Shown here: piece after piece, positions 1 through 7,992 of the stretch | How positions within the stretch are numbered: the stretch's first letter is position 1 | How the letters are laid out: each line of letters starts with the position of its first letter | Source of the DNA: Altererythrobacter sp. H2 | Lineage (GTDB): Bacteria > Pseudomonadota > Alphaproteobacteria > Sphingomonadales > Sphingomonadaceae | Assembly (NCBI RefSeq): GCF_035319885.1 | Contig: NZ_CP141285.1 | Span: forward strand, 1,488,001 to 1,552,000 | Direction: 5' to 3' | Length of the DNA stretch: 64,000 nt | The notes under the pieces: model-generated | Told to the model about the DNA's origin: nothing | Seen by the model: the letters and a program-made list of their open reading frames with translations, nothing else | Databases searched by the model: none | Made by a program: the position numbers and the translations under genes

Positions 1-332
1 ATGTCATAGCCGTGGCTTTCGGCCAGCTTGTTGAAGGCGATGTGTTCGCGGGTGTGATTGATTTCTTGCCGGACGAAAGCCCGGATCTCGGCATCGAGCT
101 TGGGGCCAGCACCTTCACGGTGGGCTTTGACGGCTTCGATGAAGAACGCCTCGCCGCGCGGGAAGGTGGCGGACAGCGCGTTGTGCCAGGCGGTGCCGAA
201 CGGCTCGCCTGCCCACCAGCGATTGGGGGTGGTGTTGCGGTTGAAACGCTCGTCCCGCACGGTGATGTCAAGGTCCGACGGCGTGGGGGCGGACTCGCGG
301 CGGTCAAGGTCGATCTGGACGGGGGCGTTCAT
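1..332 (-). CDS. PF10118-type metal-dependent hydrolase, partial (C-terminal part off-window)
   Basis: Only the first 110 residues are in the window; the gene continues past base 1. The protein begins MNAPVQIDLDRRE and holds the conserved stretch with FPRGEAFFIEAVK and RQEINHTREH at about residues 61-98. Glu and His residues spaced as in ferritin-like di-iron helices are visible. It is clearly paralogous to the complete gene at 420-1328, whose equivalent stretch reads RQEVNHTREH. Family PF10118 is called 'metal-dependent hydrolase', but its biochemical function is not established. The ATG at 332 is preceded by a GGAG ribosome-binding site. A long palindrome overlies the likely promoter just upstream, so separate repression of this copy is likely. 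Confidence 0.85.
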   Translation of the reverse strand, partial: MNAPVQIDLDRRESAPTPSDLDITVRDERFNRNTTPNRWWAGEPFGTAWHNALSATFPRGEAFFIEAVKAHREGAGPKLDAEIRAFVRQEINHTREHIAFNKLAESHGYD

Positions 333-352
333 GTGATACTCCGAATCAATAC

Positions 353-391
353 TGACATCAATGTAAGTATGGACTACTTACATTGATGTCA
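353..391. promoter_or_regulatory. 17-bp-arm palindromic operator overlapping the promoter of the first gene
   Basis: Bases 353-369 and 375-391 are perfect inverted repeats of 17 bp around a 5-bp spacer. Each arm contains a shorter near-palindrome (TGACATCAATGTAA and its complement), so the element resembles two 14-bp operators about 25 bp apart. On the minus strand a perfect TTGACA box lies at 392-387, inside the outer arm. A weak CATACT -10 follows after 15 bp, and the ATG of the first gene is at 332. The layout fits a dimeric repressor such as a TetR-family protein covering the promoter. The regulator is not known; the TetR gene at 1359 is the nearest candidate. Confidence 0.7.
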
Positions 392-419
392 ATAACGTTC
401 GGTTACCTGGTTGGCCGCG

Positions 420-1328
420 CTATTCGGCGGGCATCACCGCATCGGCATAAGGGCTGTCGAACCTGGCGATCAGCGCCCGGTCATCCAGCTTCCACGGATG
501 GAACCCCGGCATCAGGATCGCGGCCCATTCGCCGAACATCCGCCGCATCATCCCCGGCTTCCACCACAGGAAAGCATAGAGCTTGCGCCGCGCCTGCTTG
601 CGGCTGAAACCGTCCTGCTCCAGCAGGCCGATGGCGTCGCGGATGCGGTTACCGAAATACTTCTTCGTGATCAGCACGGCGATCAGCGAGCGGACCTTCC
701 ACCGCTTCCACGCGCTCCATTCGCGGGTGGCGTGGAGCCATACGTCATAGACCAGCCCCTTGTGCTCGATCTCTTCAGTCGCGTGCCAGCGCCAGACGTC
801 GGCCGCGACCGGGTCGGCCCCGGCGAGGTATTCCGGATGCACCAGCAGTTGGCGGCTGATCACTGCGGCGAAATGCTCGAGCGCGATTGTGACCGCCAGG
901 TTGAATTCGGGCGGGCGGCCCGCGGTCAGTTCAAGCATGGCATGGATGCCCTGGTCGATGCTTTCGACATCGTAGCCGTGATCCTGTACGATCCGGTTGA
1001 ACGCGACATGTTCGCGGGTGTGGTTCACTTCCTGCCGGGTGAAGGCCTTGACCTCTGCTGCCAGCTTGGGCGGCAGGTCAGCCCGGAAAGCCTTGAGGGT
1101 GTCGATAAAGAACGCTTCGCCCCGGGGCAGGCTGGCCGAAACCGAATTGTACCACGCGGTCGCCACTGGATCATTCGAATGCCACCAGCGCGGAACAAGG
1201 TGATCGCGGTCAAACCGCTGGTCACGGATGATCAGGGCATGTTCTTCCGGCGTGGCGCTCCCGCCAGCGACAGTTGACTTGCCGAGCGGCTGCGCGCGCT
1301 CTAGGTCGAGCTTTGTTTGGTCACCCAT
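420..1328 (-). CDS. PF10118-type metal-dependent hydrolase
   Basis: A complete 302-residue protein of the ferritin-like PF10118 family. Visible landmarks are PRGEAFFID near residue 90, RQEVNHTREH near residue 119 and HATEEIEHKG near residue 206. The paired ExxH patterns are the expected metal ligands of a di-iron four-helix bundle. It is paralogous to the truncated gene immediately downstream, 87 bp away, suggesting a local duplication. The gene is divergent from a TetR-type regulator only 30 bp away, a classic arrangement for local control. The family often sits beside TetR genes and lipid or fatty-acid genes, but its substrate is unknown. The ATG at 1328 gives the family's usual length. Confidence 0.85.
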   Translation of the reverse strand: MGDQTKLDLERAQPLGKSTVAGGSATPEEHALIIRDQRFDRDHLVPRWWHSNDPVATAWYNSVSASLPRGEAFFIDTLKAFRADLPPKLAAEVKAFTRQEVNHTREHVAFNRIVQDHGYDVESIDQGIHAMLELTAGRPPEFNLAVTIALEHFAAVISRQLLVHPEYLAGADPVAADVWRWHATEEIEHKGLVYDVWLHATREWSAWKRWKVRSLIAVLITKKYFGNRIRDAIGLLEQDGFSRKQARRKLYAFLWWKPGMMRRMFGEWAAILMPGFHPWKLDDRALIARFDSPYADAVMPAE

Positions 1329-1358
1329 AGATTAACATACTATTAGGCATAGATTTCC

Positions 1359-1958
1359 ATGGCAAGTCGCAAGCGCTGGACCCCTGAAGAATCCCGTACG
1401 GCGGCGCTTCAGGCGGCGCGCAGCCTTCTGATCGAAACCGGGCCTCAGTCCGTAACGCTCAAGGCCGTCGCCGGCCGGATCGGGCGCACACACGCCAATC
1501 TGCTGCACCATTTCGGTTCGGCATCAGGGCTCCAGAAGGAGCTGGCCCGGCATCTCGCAGAGACCGTGTGCGAGTCGATCAGGGATGCCGTGCGGGCCAC
1601 CCGTGCGGGCCTCGGCTCCCCGCGCGAAGTGGTCGATCTGGCGTTCGATGCCTTTGACAAGGAAGGGGCCGGCGCGCTTGCGAGCTGGATGATCCTGACG
1701 GGCAACGAAGACGCGCTTTCGCCCATTGTCGAGACGATTCACCAGCTGGTCGACGAGATCGCCCAGGATGAAGCAACCCACACTGGCGAAGCCATGCGGG
1801 TGCACGAGGACACCCTGGCGCTGGTGCTGATGGCGATGGGCGATGCCCTGATCGGATCGGCGCTGGCCCGGTCGCTCGGCTTGCCCGAAACGGCCGCGCG
1901 CGACCGTGCCCAGCGGATGCTGGAAAGCTCGATCGCCGCGTTCAATCAGCTGGCTTGA
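1359..1958 (+). CDS. TetR/AcrR family transcriptional regulator
   Basis: A 199-residue regulator with an N-terminal TetR DNA-binding domain. Residues about 10-60 contain the helix-turn-helix, with SVTLKAVAGRIGRTHANLLHHF as the recognition region, split here around TLKAVAGRIG and THANLLHHF. The rest is a helical ligand and dimer domain typical of the family. It is transcribed divergently from the PF10118 gene at 420-1328, with only 30 bp between starts, so both promoters must overlap and autoregulation is likely. The 3' end overlaps the 3' end of ygfZ on the other strand by 17 bp. The ligand is unknown. The ATG at 1359 leaves little leader, so a leaderless or short-leader transcript is possible. 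Confidence 0.9.
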   Translation: MASRKRWTPEESRTAALQAARSLLIETGPQSVTLKAVAGRIGRTHANLLHHFGSASGLQKELARHLAETVCESIRDAVRATRAGLGSPREVVDLAFDAFDKEGAGALASWMILTGNEDALSPIVETIHQLVDEIAQDEATHTGEAMRVHEDTLALVLMAMGDALIGSALARSLGLPETAARDRAQRMLESSIAAFNQLA

Positions 1959-2673
1959 GCGCGTCTGCGAGCCAGCCGGGGGCGGAGTCCGGGGCGATGT
2001 CCTCCACCCGGCGATAGTCCACGGCCAGGTCCAGTCCGGGGTAGGCGGCGCGCTGGCGCTTTTCGTCCGACTGGGCCAGCGGCACCACCACCAGGCGCCG
2101 GTTGACCTTTTGCCGCCAGTTCATCCGGGCGGTGTTCTCCTGCCCGATATAACAGCCCTTGGTGAAGCTGACGCCGTTCAGCTCGGCGGCATTGGTTTCC
2201 AGCCAGAGGAGGTCGCCCAGCTCGGCGCGGCCCTCGGCGACGCCCAGTGAGAGGCGGTGCGCCAGCCAGGCGGCGTCGCCCGCGCCATCACTATCGAAAA
2301 CTGGCCCGACCGACCGCTGGCCGAGTGCGGCAAGGCGCGGATCATCCGCGCCCTCTTGGTCGAGGCTCCAGAACACGCCAAGCGCATCGTCCCGCGCAAT
2401 CGCCAGCTTGCGGCGCAGGCGGTAGAGCGAGAGCCGGCGTACCAGCTCGTCAGCGTGCTCCCCCTCGCAATCGAGCAGCAGGTCGTCGCCATCGGCCCAG
2501 ACCAGAAAATCGAACATGTGCTTGCCCTGGGCGCTGAGCAGGGCCGCATAGACAGGCAGTCCGCCGGTCACGTCGTTGGTGACGAGTCCCTGAAGGAAAT
2601 CGCGTGCGCTTTCGCTGGTGTCGGTCGGGGAAATGCGGATCACGGCGCGGGAGGCCAAACGGTGTGTCGTCAT
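1942..2673 (-). CDS. ygfZ: YgfZ/GcvT-family folate-binding protein (Fe-S cluster maintenance)
   Basis: A 243-residue protein of the COG0354 family. The YgfZ signature K-G-C-Y-x-G-Q-E is present as FTKGCYIGQENTARM near residue 166, including the essential Cys. YgfZ is a tetrahydrofolate-binding protein related to GcvT that supports repair or synthesis of certain Fe-S enzymes. The start was set at the ATG at 2673 (MTTHRLASRAV), because the open frame upstream reads through the promoter region shared with pyrC. It is divergent from pyrC with 40 bp between starts. The domain order is the expected one, and the protein is somewhat shorter than the E. coli homologue, as is usual in alphaproteobacteria. 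Confidence 0.92.
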   Translation of the reverse strand: MTTHRLASRAVIRISPTDTSESARDFLQGLVTNDVTGGLPVYAALLSAQGKHMFDFLVWADGDDLLLDCEGEHADELVRRLSLYRLRRKLAIARDDALGVFWSLDQEGADDPRLAALGQRSVGPVFDSDGAGDAAWLAHRLSLGVAEGRAELGDLLWLETNAAELNGVSFTKGCYIGQENTARMNWRQKVNRRLVVVPLAQSDEKRQRAAYPGLDLAVDYRRVEDIAPDSAPGWLADALKPAD

Positions 2674-2713
2674 GCGTGACAGATAGGGCGGGGCGCGACT
2701 AAGGGAAGCCCTT

Positions 2714-3748
2714 ATGGAATCGCTGACAATCCGCCGCCCCGATGACTGGCATCTCCACTTCCGCGATGGTGCGGTCATGCACGGGGTCGTGCCCTACACC
2801 GCGCGCCAGTTTGCCCGCGCGATCGTGATGCCCAACCTGTCGCCGCCGGTCACGACCACCGCGCTTGGCGCTGCCTATCGCGATCGGATCCTGGCGGCCG
2901 TGCCGCAGGGTGTCGATTTCACCCCGCTGATGACCTGCTATCTGACCGACAACACCGATGCAGGCGACATTGCCCACGGTTTTGCCAGCGGCGTGTTCAC
3001 CGCAGCCAAGCTTTATCCGGCAGGGGCCACCACCAATTCGGACAGCGGGGTGACGGATATCCGGCGGCTCGACCAGGTGCTGGAGCGGATGGCCGAAATC
3101 GGCATGCCCTTGTGCATCCATGGCGAGGTCACTGACCATGATGTCGACGTGTTCGACCGCGAGGCGGTGTTCATCGAACGCACGCTCGCCCCGCTGGTGG
3201 CGCGGCTGCCGCAGCTGAAGGTCATCTTCGAACACATCACCACTGAAGATGCGGTGCAGTTCGTGGACGGATCCGGGCCCGGCATCGGCGCCACCATCAC
3301 GCCGCAGCACCTCCACCTCAACCGCAATGCCATGCTGGTGGGGGGGATCCGTCCCCATGCCTATTGCCTGCCGGTCGCCAAGCGGGAGAAACACCGTCTG
3401 GCGCTGCGTGCGGCAGCCACGTCGGGCTCGACGAAGTATTTCCTTGGCACCGACAGCGCGCCCCATGCGCGCGAGGCCAAGGAATCGGCCTGCGGCTGTG
3501 CGGGCATCTTCAACGCGCCGTTCGCACTGGAAACCTATCTCGCTGTGTTCGACGAGGAGCGCGCGCTGGACCGGTTCGAGGCCTTTGCCAGCGAAAACGG
3601 CCCGCGGTTCTACGGGCTGCCGCTCAATGAAGCACGCATCAGTCTGGAGCGGGCCGAGGTCAAGGTGCCGGAGCTGCTGGACGTGAACGGCACCATGATC
3701 GTGCCATTCCACGCAGGTGAAACGCTTGGCTGGCGCCTAGCCGGCTGA
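2714..3748 (+). CDS. pyrC: Dihydroorotase, class II (homodimeric)
   Basis: 344 residues, the normal length of the E. coli-type class II enzyme, which converts N-carbamoyl-aspartate to dihydroorotate in pyrimidine synthesis. The metal-binding motif [10 protein letters not shown] is at residues 11-20. The carboxylated-lysine segment is [12 protein letters not shown] near residue 100. The later histidines are in LCIHGEV and FEHITTED, and the catalytic Asp is in LGTDSAPH near residue 250. All expected zinc ligands are present, so the enzyme should be active. An AAGGGAAG ribosome-binding site lies just before the ATG. The 3' end overlaps the convergent rarD-like gene by 12 bp. Confidence 0.96.
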   Translation: MESLTIRRPDDWHLHFRDGAVMHGVVPYTARQFARAIVMPNLSPPVTTTALGAAYRDRILAAVPQGVDFTPLMTCYLTDNTDAGDIAHGFASGVFTAAKLYPAGATTNSDSGVTDIRRLDQVLERMAEIGMPLCIHGEVTDHDVDVFDREAVFIERTLAPLVARLPQLKVIFEHITTEDAVQFVDGSGPGIGATITPQHLHLNRNAMLVGGIRPHAYCLPVAKREKHRLALRAAATSGSTKYFLGTDSAPHAREAKESACGCAGIFNAPFALETYLAVFDEERALDRFEAFASENGPRFYGLPLNEARISLERAEVKVPELLDVNGTMIVPFHAGETLGWRLAG

Positions 3749-4639
3749 GGCCGCCCGCCGCCGCGCCAGCAGATCCCACACGAATACAGCCAGCGCAGAC
3801 CAGATCAGCACGAAGCAAGCCAGCTGGAGCCAGTCGAGCGGCTGCCCGAAAAGCGTCAGCCCAAGCACGAACACGATGGTGGGGGCGATGAACTGGATCA
3901 TGCCCAGAACCGAATAGTCGAGCCGTCGGGCAGCTACCGCGAACATCAACAGCGGCACGGCGGTAATCACCCCGCCGAGCATGATCGCGAGGCTGAGGCC
4001 CAGATCTTGCCCGAAGGCAGGCCCCGCCGGTGTGCCGGCATAGTACCAGGCGATGGCGAGGGCCGGGGGCAGCAGGATCGCCGTTTCAATGGTCAGGCCC
4101 GGCACCGATCCGACCACCACCTGCTTGCGCAGCAGGCCATAGAACCCGAAGCTCATTGCCAGGGTGAGGCTGATCCACAGCGTGGTCAGCGCACCGCCGA
4201 GAAGTAACCCGACACCGCAGGCTGCCAGCGCCACCGCCAGCCATTGCAGCCGGGTCAGCCGCTCGCGCAGGAAGACCGTGCCGAGCACGACATTGAGCAG
4301 CGGATTGATGTAATAGCCAAGGCTGGCAGCCAGCACCTCGCCGCGCTGGATGGCCCAGACATAAACCAGCCAGTTGATCCCGATCAGGGTGGCGCTGCCA
4401 GCCAGCAGCAGCAGGCTGCGCCGGTCTGCCAGGGCGACTCGCAAGTCCGGCCCCTGCTTGCGCCAGGCAACGATCAGCAGGCACACCGGCAAGGTCCAGA
4501 TGATCCGCCAGCCGACGAATTCAAACGGCGGCACCTCGCGCACCAGCAACAGGTAGACCGGCAGAAAACCCCACATCACGTATGCTGCCAGCGCAGGCGG
4601 CAGGCCGGACGGGACGGGCGGAGTGTTGTCTCGGTCCAT
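3737..4639 (-). CDS. rarD: RarD-type EamA family membrane permease
   Basis: About 300 residues with roughly ten hydrophobic helices and the drug/metabolite transporter (EamA) fold. It opens [20 protein letters not shown], characteristic of the RarD subfamily (chloramphenicol-sensitive protein). The substrate of RarD is unknown. The start was taken at the ATG at 4639 because the 23 codons upstream are Pro/Ala/Gly-rich and unlike the family N-terminus; the longer reading from 4708 is possible but less likely. It overlaps pyrC tail-to-tail. No operon partner is evident. Confidence 0.85.
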   Translation of the reverse strand: MDRDNTPPVPSGLPPALAAYVMWGFLPVYLLLVREVPPFEFVGWRIIWTLPVCLLIVAWRKQGPDLRVALADRRSLLLLAGSATLIGINWLVYVWAIQRGEVLAASLGYYINPLLNVVLGTVFLRERLTRLQWLAVALAACGVGLLLGGALTTLWISLTLAMSFGFYGLLRKQVVVGSVPGLTIETAILLPPALAIAWYYAGTPAGPAFGQDLGLSLAIMLGGVITAVPLLMFAVAARRLDYSVLGMIQFIAPTIVFVLGLTLFGQPLDWLQLACFVLIWSALAVFVWDLLARRRAASAG

Positions 4640-4826
4640 GGCAGGCGCGCTAGGCCCCGCGCACAGCCCCGGCAAGCGGCAATCGGTCGGCACAGGGCCT
4701 CCGTTCATCGCAAAATCGAAACCTGCACAAGCCGTTGCAGTCCGTTCAGGAAAGGCGGGTTATTCCTGAACTCACCGAGCGGCCGGTTATCCCACTCTCC
4801 GCTCTTGAACGGGAAAAGGACGAACG

Positions 4827-5330
4827 ATGACCCGCATGACCTTGAAGTTCGCTGCCCTGGCACTTGCTGCTCCTGCGCTGGCCGTTGCAACCCCATCCGC
4901 TGCTCAGGTGACGGCGGATGCGGCTGCATGGATGCCGCAGAACATGGCCCACAACTATGACACCGCTGCCAACGGTGGCGACCGTTACCGCAAGTATGAC
5001 AACTATCGTAAGGGCCGCGGCTATGACCGCCGCAACGACCGTCGATATGACCGCCGGTACGACCGCCGCGAGGCCCGCAGCTATGACCGGGGCTATTACG
5101 AAGAGCCGGTCTATCGCGATACCCGCGTGTGGCAGGGCAATGACGGCCGTTATTACTGCCGCCGCAAGGATGGCACCACCGGCCTGTTGATCGGCGGTGC
5201 CGCCGGGGCGCTGCTTGGCCGCGAGATTGCCGGGCGCAACGGTGACCGGACGCTCGGGGCCATTCTCGGCGCGGCGGGCGGAGCCCTGCTCGGTCGTGAG
5301 ATCGACCGCGGCAGTTCGCGCTGCCGGTAA
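4827..5330 (+). CDS. Exported glycine-zipper 2TM domain protein
   Basis: 167 residues. The N-terminus is a signal peptide (MTRMTLKFAALALAAPALA) ending near an SAAQ cleavage site. The middle, residues about 50-95, is a low-complexity basic/aromatic stretch built of repeated YDRR/RYDRR units. Near residue 112 comes the glycine-zipper region LLIGGAAGALLGREIAG, repeated as ILGAAGGALLGREIDRG, which matches the Rick_17kDa_Anti/glycine-zipper 2TM fold of outer-membrane 17-kDa-antigen-like proteins. An AAAAGGACGAACG ribosome-binding region supports the ATG. The function is unknown, with a structural or anchoring role in the envelope likely. A strong hairpin follows the gene. Confidence 0.85.
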   Translation: MTRMTLKFAALALAAPALAVATPSAAQVTADAAAWMPQNMAHNYDTAANGGDRYRKYDNYRKGRGYDRRNDRRYDRRYDRREARSYDRGYYEEPVYRDTRVWQGNDGRYYCRRKDGTTGLLIGGAAGALLGREIAGRNGDRTLGAILGAAGGALLGREIDRGSSRCR

Positions 5331-5395
5331 GCCATGAAACCAGCTTCGGGCCGCACCCACCTGCGGCTCGCAGCGCAGCCCTCAACCCGCTGCGG

Positions 5396-5429
5396 AAGGC
5401 GCCTCGGACCATCCGGTCCGGGGCGCCTT
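5396..5429 (+). terminator. Strong hairpin downstream of the glycine-zipper gene
   Basis: Bases 5396-5410 and 5415-5429 form a 15-bp stem with one G-U pair and an ATCC loop, about 65 bp after the stop codon at 5330. It lacks a clear T-run, so it may act as a transcript-end stabiliser or a Rho-assisted terminator rather than a textbook intrinsic terminator. Confidence 0.65.
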
Positions 5430-5477
5430 CGACCGTGGGGTAGGGTCAAATTAACCACGGGCCGCTAAGTCACCCCG

Positions 5478-6218
5478 ATGAAGTCCGCCCGCTCCTGCGC
5501 GATGCCGCTGGCGCTCGTCGCTCCATTGCTGTTGGCGGCTTGCAGCGACGCGCCTGGCGAGATCGGGCCGCAAGAGGACCTCGATCCCGCCGTGGCGCAT
5601 GCGCTGAACGAGCCCCTGATGACCGATCCCGATCTGGTGTCATCGAACGAGGCCAATGCAGCACTCACCGGCTCGCAGGATCACTCGCTCCCCGCAGACA
5701 TCGCCACGCCGGAGGCGATCCGTGAGGCGCAGGACCGTGCCGTGGCCCTGCTCGGCGGGAGCGGAGCGGTGCCCCGCCTGCCCGAGCCGGGCCCGCTGGG
5801 CCCCGAAGGCGAGGTGTCGCCGCTGGTCATGCTCGAAGGCGTTGCCACGCAGGTGCCGGGCCTGGAAAAATGTCTCGCGGGCGCCCGCTATGGTTTTGGC
5901 TGGGCGGCCCTCCTGCCAGGCTCAAGTCCGGTTTTCCCCCGCGGCACCACCATCGAGGCGCTCGGTAGTGACCGGCAGGGCTGCGCATTTCGCGCGGTGC
6001 GCTTTCGCAGCCCCGTTCCCGCCGAAGATATGGCAGCGTTCTATTTCGGCAAGGCAAGCCAGGGCGGCTATGCGGTCACCTATCGCCGGGGTGACGATGT
6101 CTGGCAGATCGAAGGGCGCAAGCGCGGCGCCAGATTGCTGGTCCGGGGGCGCCCATCCTTTCTGGGCCACCAGGAAGTCGACCTCGTGACGGGTGGTGCA
6201 GGCCCGCCGGCGGCCTGA
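5478..6218 (+). CDS. Hypothetical lipoprotein
   Basis: 246 residues with no family I can name. The N-terminus, MKSARSCAMPLALVAPLLLAAC, is a lipoprotein signal peptide with a LLAAC lipobox, so lipidation at Cys near residue 22 and anchoring in the envelope are expected. The next 90 residues are acidic and Pro/Ala-rich, probably a flexible tether. The C-terminal half, about residues 110-235, looks folded, with segments such as CLAGARYGFGWAALLPGS and AAFYFGKASQGGYAV. It ends 2 bp from the convergent astD stop. Sphingomonads carry similar uncharacterised lipoproteins. No catalytic motif is visible. Confidence 0.75.
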   Translation: MKSARSCAMPLALVAPLLLAACSDAPGEIGPQEDLDPAVAHALNEPLMTDPDLVSSNEANAALTGSQDHSLPADIATPEAIREAQDRAVALLGGSGAVPRLPEPGPLGPEGEVSPLVMLEGVATQVPGLEKCLAGARYGFGWAALLPGSSPVFPRGTTIEALGSDRQGCAFRAVRFRSPVPAEDMAAFYFGKASQGGYAVTYRRGDDVWQIEGRKRGARLLVRGRPSFLGHQEVDLVTGGAGPPAA

Positions 6219-6220
6219 CC

Positions 6221-7636
6221 TCAGCCTTCGCTGAAGCCCACGCCCACGCTGGCACGCGGCTGCTCCATTTCGGTGCTGGCCACGGGATAGGCGCAATAGT
6301 CTGCCGCGTAATAGGCTGAAGGGCGGTGATTGCCCGAAAGACCCAGGCCGCCGAACGGGGCCTTGGACGATGCGCCGTTGGTGGGCCGGTTCCAGTTGAT
6401 CACTCCGGCGCGGACATTGGCCCAGAAACGGCTGTAATCCTGCGGGGTTCCGCCAATCAGTGAAGCCGAAAGGCCGAACCGTGTCCGGTTGGCTTCGGCA
6501 ATGCCTTCATCAAGATCAGCCACCCGGATCACCTGAAGCAGGGGGCCGAACAGTTCGACATCGGGCCGGTCCTTTATCGCGGTCGTGTCGATTATTCCCG
6601 GGGTGAGGAACGGCCGGTCGTTGTCGGGCCGGGTCATGTGGCGGATCGCCTTGCCCCCGTGGGACAGGAAATAAAGGAAGCTCTCGACCAGCTGCTCGGC
6701 CGCGTCGTTGTCAATCACCGGGCCCATGAACGGGGCCGGCTCGGCAAAGGGTTCGCCCACGATGATGCGGGACGTCAGCGCTTTGACCTCCTGCATCAGC
6801 GGGTCGTACATGCTGTCCTTCACGATCAGCCGCCGCGCCGCGCTGCATCGCTGCCCTGCGCTGGTGAAAGCCGACTGGACGATCAGCACGGCAGCATCGG
6901 AAATCTTCGGCGTGTCCATCACCACGATCGGGTTGTTGCCGCCCATTTCCAGCGCCACGATCTTGCCGGGATTGGTGGCGAGCCGCTTGTTGATGGCAAT
7001 CCCGACGCGTGCCGATCCGGTGAAGAGGACGCCGTCGACACCGGGGTGCGCGACCAGCTCCTGCCCTTCCTGCGGGCCGCCGATGAACAGCTGGGCCACG
7101 GCGGCAGAGATCCCGGCGCGGTTGAAGCAGGCCATCAGCCGCTCTGCCGTGGCGGGGGTCTTCTCGCTCGGCTTGAAGATCACGGCATTGCCCGCAATCA
7201 GCGCAGGCACGATATGTCCGTTGGGCAGGTGGGCCGGGAAATTGTATGGCCCCAGCACGACCATCACGCCGTGCGGCTTGTGCCGGACAGCGGACGATCC
7301 CTGCAGGGCGCTGTCGAGTTTCTTCTGGCCCGTCCGCTCGGCGTAGGCGTTGACCGAAATGTCCACTTTCGCGACCACCGATTCCACTTCGGTGCGGGCT
7401 TCCCACATCGGCTTGCCGGTTTCCCGGGCAATTGTTTCGGCCAGACGGTCGGCATCCTTGCGCACTTCGTTGGCAAAGCGGCGGACCAGTTCGATCCGGG
7501 TGGCTAGCGGCTGGGCTGCCCAGGCGGGCCAGGCGCGGCGGGCGCGGTCAACAGCTTCGGCAACATTGCCGATCTTGCCGCGCCAAAGTTCAACGCCAGT
7601 GGCCGGTTCGAAAGAGACGATATCGGATTGGGACAC
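6221..7636 (-). CDS. astD: N-succinylglutamate 5-semialdehyde dehydrogenase
   Basis: 471 residues of the NAD(P)-dependent aldehyde dehydrogenase family, best matching AstD, which oxidises succinylglutamate semialdehyde to succinylglutamate in the arginine succinyltransferase (AST) pathway. Visible motifs are the NAD-binding FTGSARVGIAINKRL, the ALEMGGNNP region holding the catalytic Glu, and the catalytic Cys in SAGQRCSAARR. LFGPLLQV and FGGLGLSGNHRPSAYYAADYC near the C-terminus resemble AstD rather than other aldehyde dehydrogenases. A GTG start at 7636 is chosen because an AGGAAGGA ribosome-binding site lies 8 nt upstream; reading from 7696 would add 20 atypical residues. The other ast genes are 43 kb away at 50.6-54.2 kb. 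Confidence 0.9.
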   Translation of the reverse strand: MSQSDIVSFEPATGVELWRGKIGNVAEAVDRARRAWPAWAAQPLATRIELVRRFANEVRKDADRLAETIARETGKPMWEARTEVESVVAKVDISVNAYAERTGQKKLDSALQGSSAVRHKPHGVMVVLGPYNFPAHLPNGHIVPALIAGNAVIFKPSEKTPATAERLMACFNRAGISAAVAQLFIGGPQEGQELVAHPGVDGVLFTGSARVGIAINKRLATNPGKIVALEMGGNNPIVVMDTPKISDAAVLIVQSAFTSAGQRCSAARRLIVKDSMYDPLMQEVKALTSRIIVGEPFAEPAPFMGPVIDNDAAEQLVESFLYFLSHGGKAIRHMTRPDNDRPFLTPGIIDTTAIKDRPDVELFGPLLQVIRVADLDEGIAEANRTRFGLSASLIGGTPQDYSRFWANVRAGVINWNRPTNGASSKAPFGGLGLSGNHRPSAYYAADYCAYPVASTEMEQPRASVGVGFSEG

Positions 7637-7992
7637 GATCGACGTCCTTCCTATCAGGCTGGTTGTGTGTTTCCCGCGAAGAGGCATGGTTGGCAAAGAG
7701 CTAACGAGCGGGCTTCTACCCGGAGTCGCATAAGGGTCAACAATCTTGGCCGCTTGTTTAATCCCGATTAGTCTTGATTAACGTTTGTAAGCACGGCAGA
7801 TACCACGCTGCTTTTACGAGACGTAAGGCACTGGCGCCCCTGACGGGTGTCATTTCAGGGGCAAACAGGGGCGCGCCGTCTGGCACGGTGACAGTTCCAT
7901 TCCCTGCATAAACGGGTCGCATCCGTTGGCCGCAGCGTGACACGCGCGCGGTTTTAGTTCTGCTCAGGCTTCGGCCGGTGGGAGTTTATGTG
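7637..7992. other. Intergenic leader region between astD and the adhesin gene
   Basis: A 356-bp gap carrying the divergent promoters of astD and the adhesin. It contains a perfect 8-bp inverted repeat, GCCCCTGA at 7836-7843 and TCAGGGGC at 7855-7862, which could be a leader hairpin or operator about 130 bp before the adhesin start. It is locally richer in A/T (around 7755-7790) than its surroundings, as expected of a promoter. No small ORF with a convincing ribosome-binding site and no RNA gene was recognised. Confidence 0.5.

Noticed and set aside
1942-2778. Longer ygfZ start at 2778
   Set aside because: It would overlap the pyrC start and the added residues ([12 protein letters not shown]...) are the complement of pyrC coding sequence; the ATG at 2673 fits the family.
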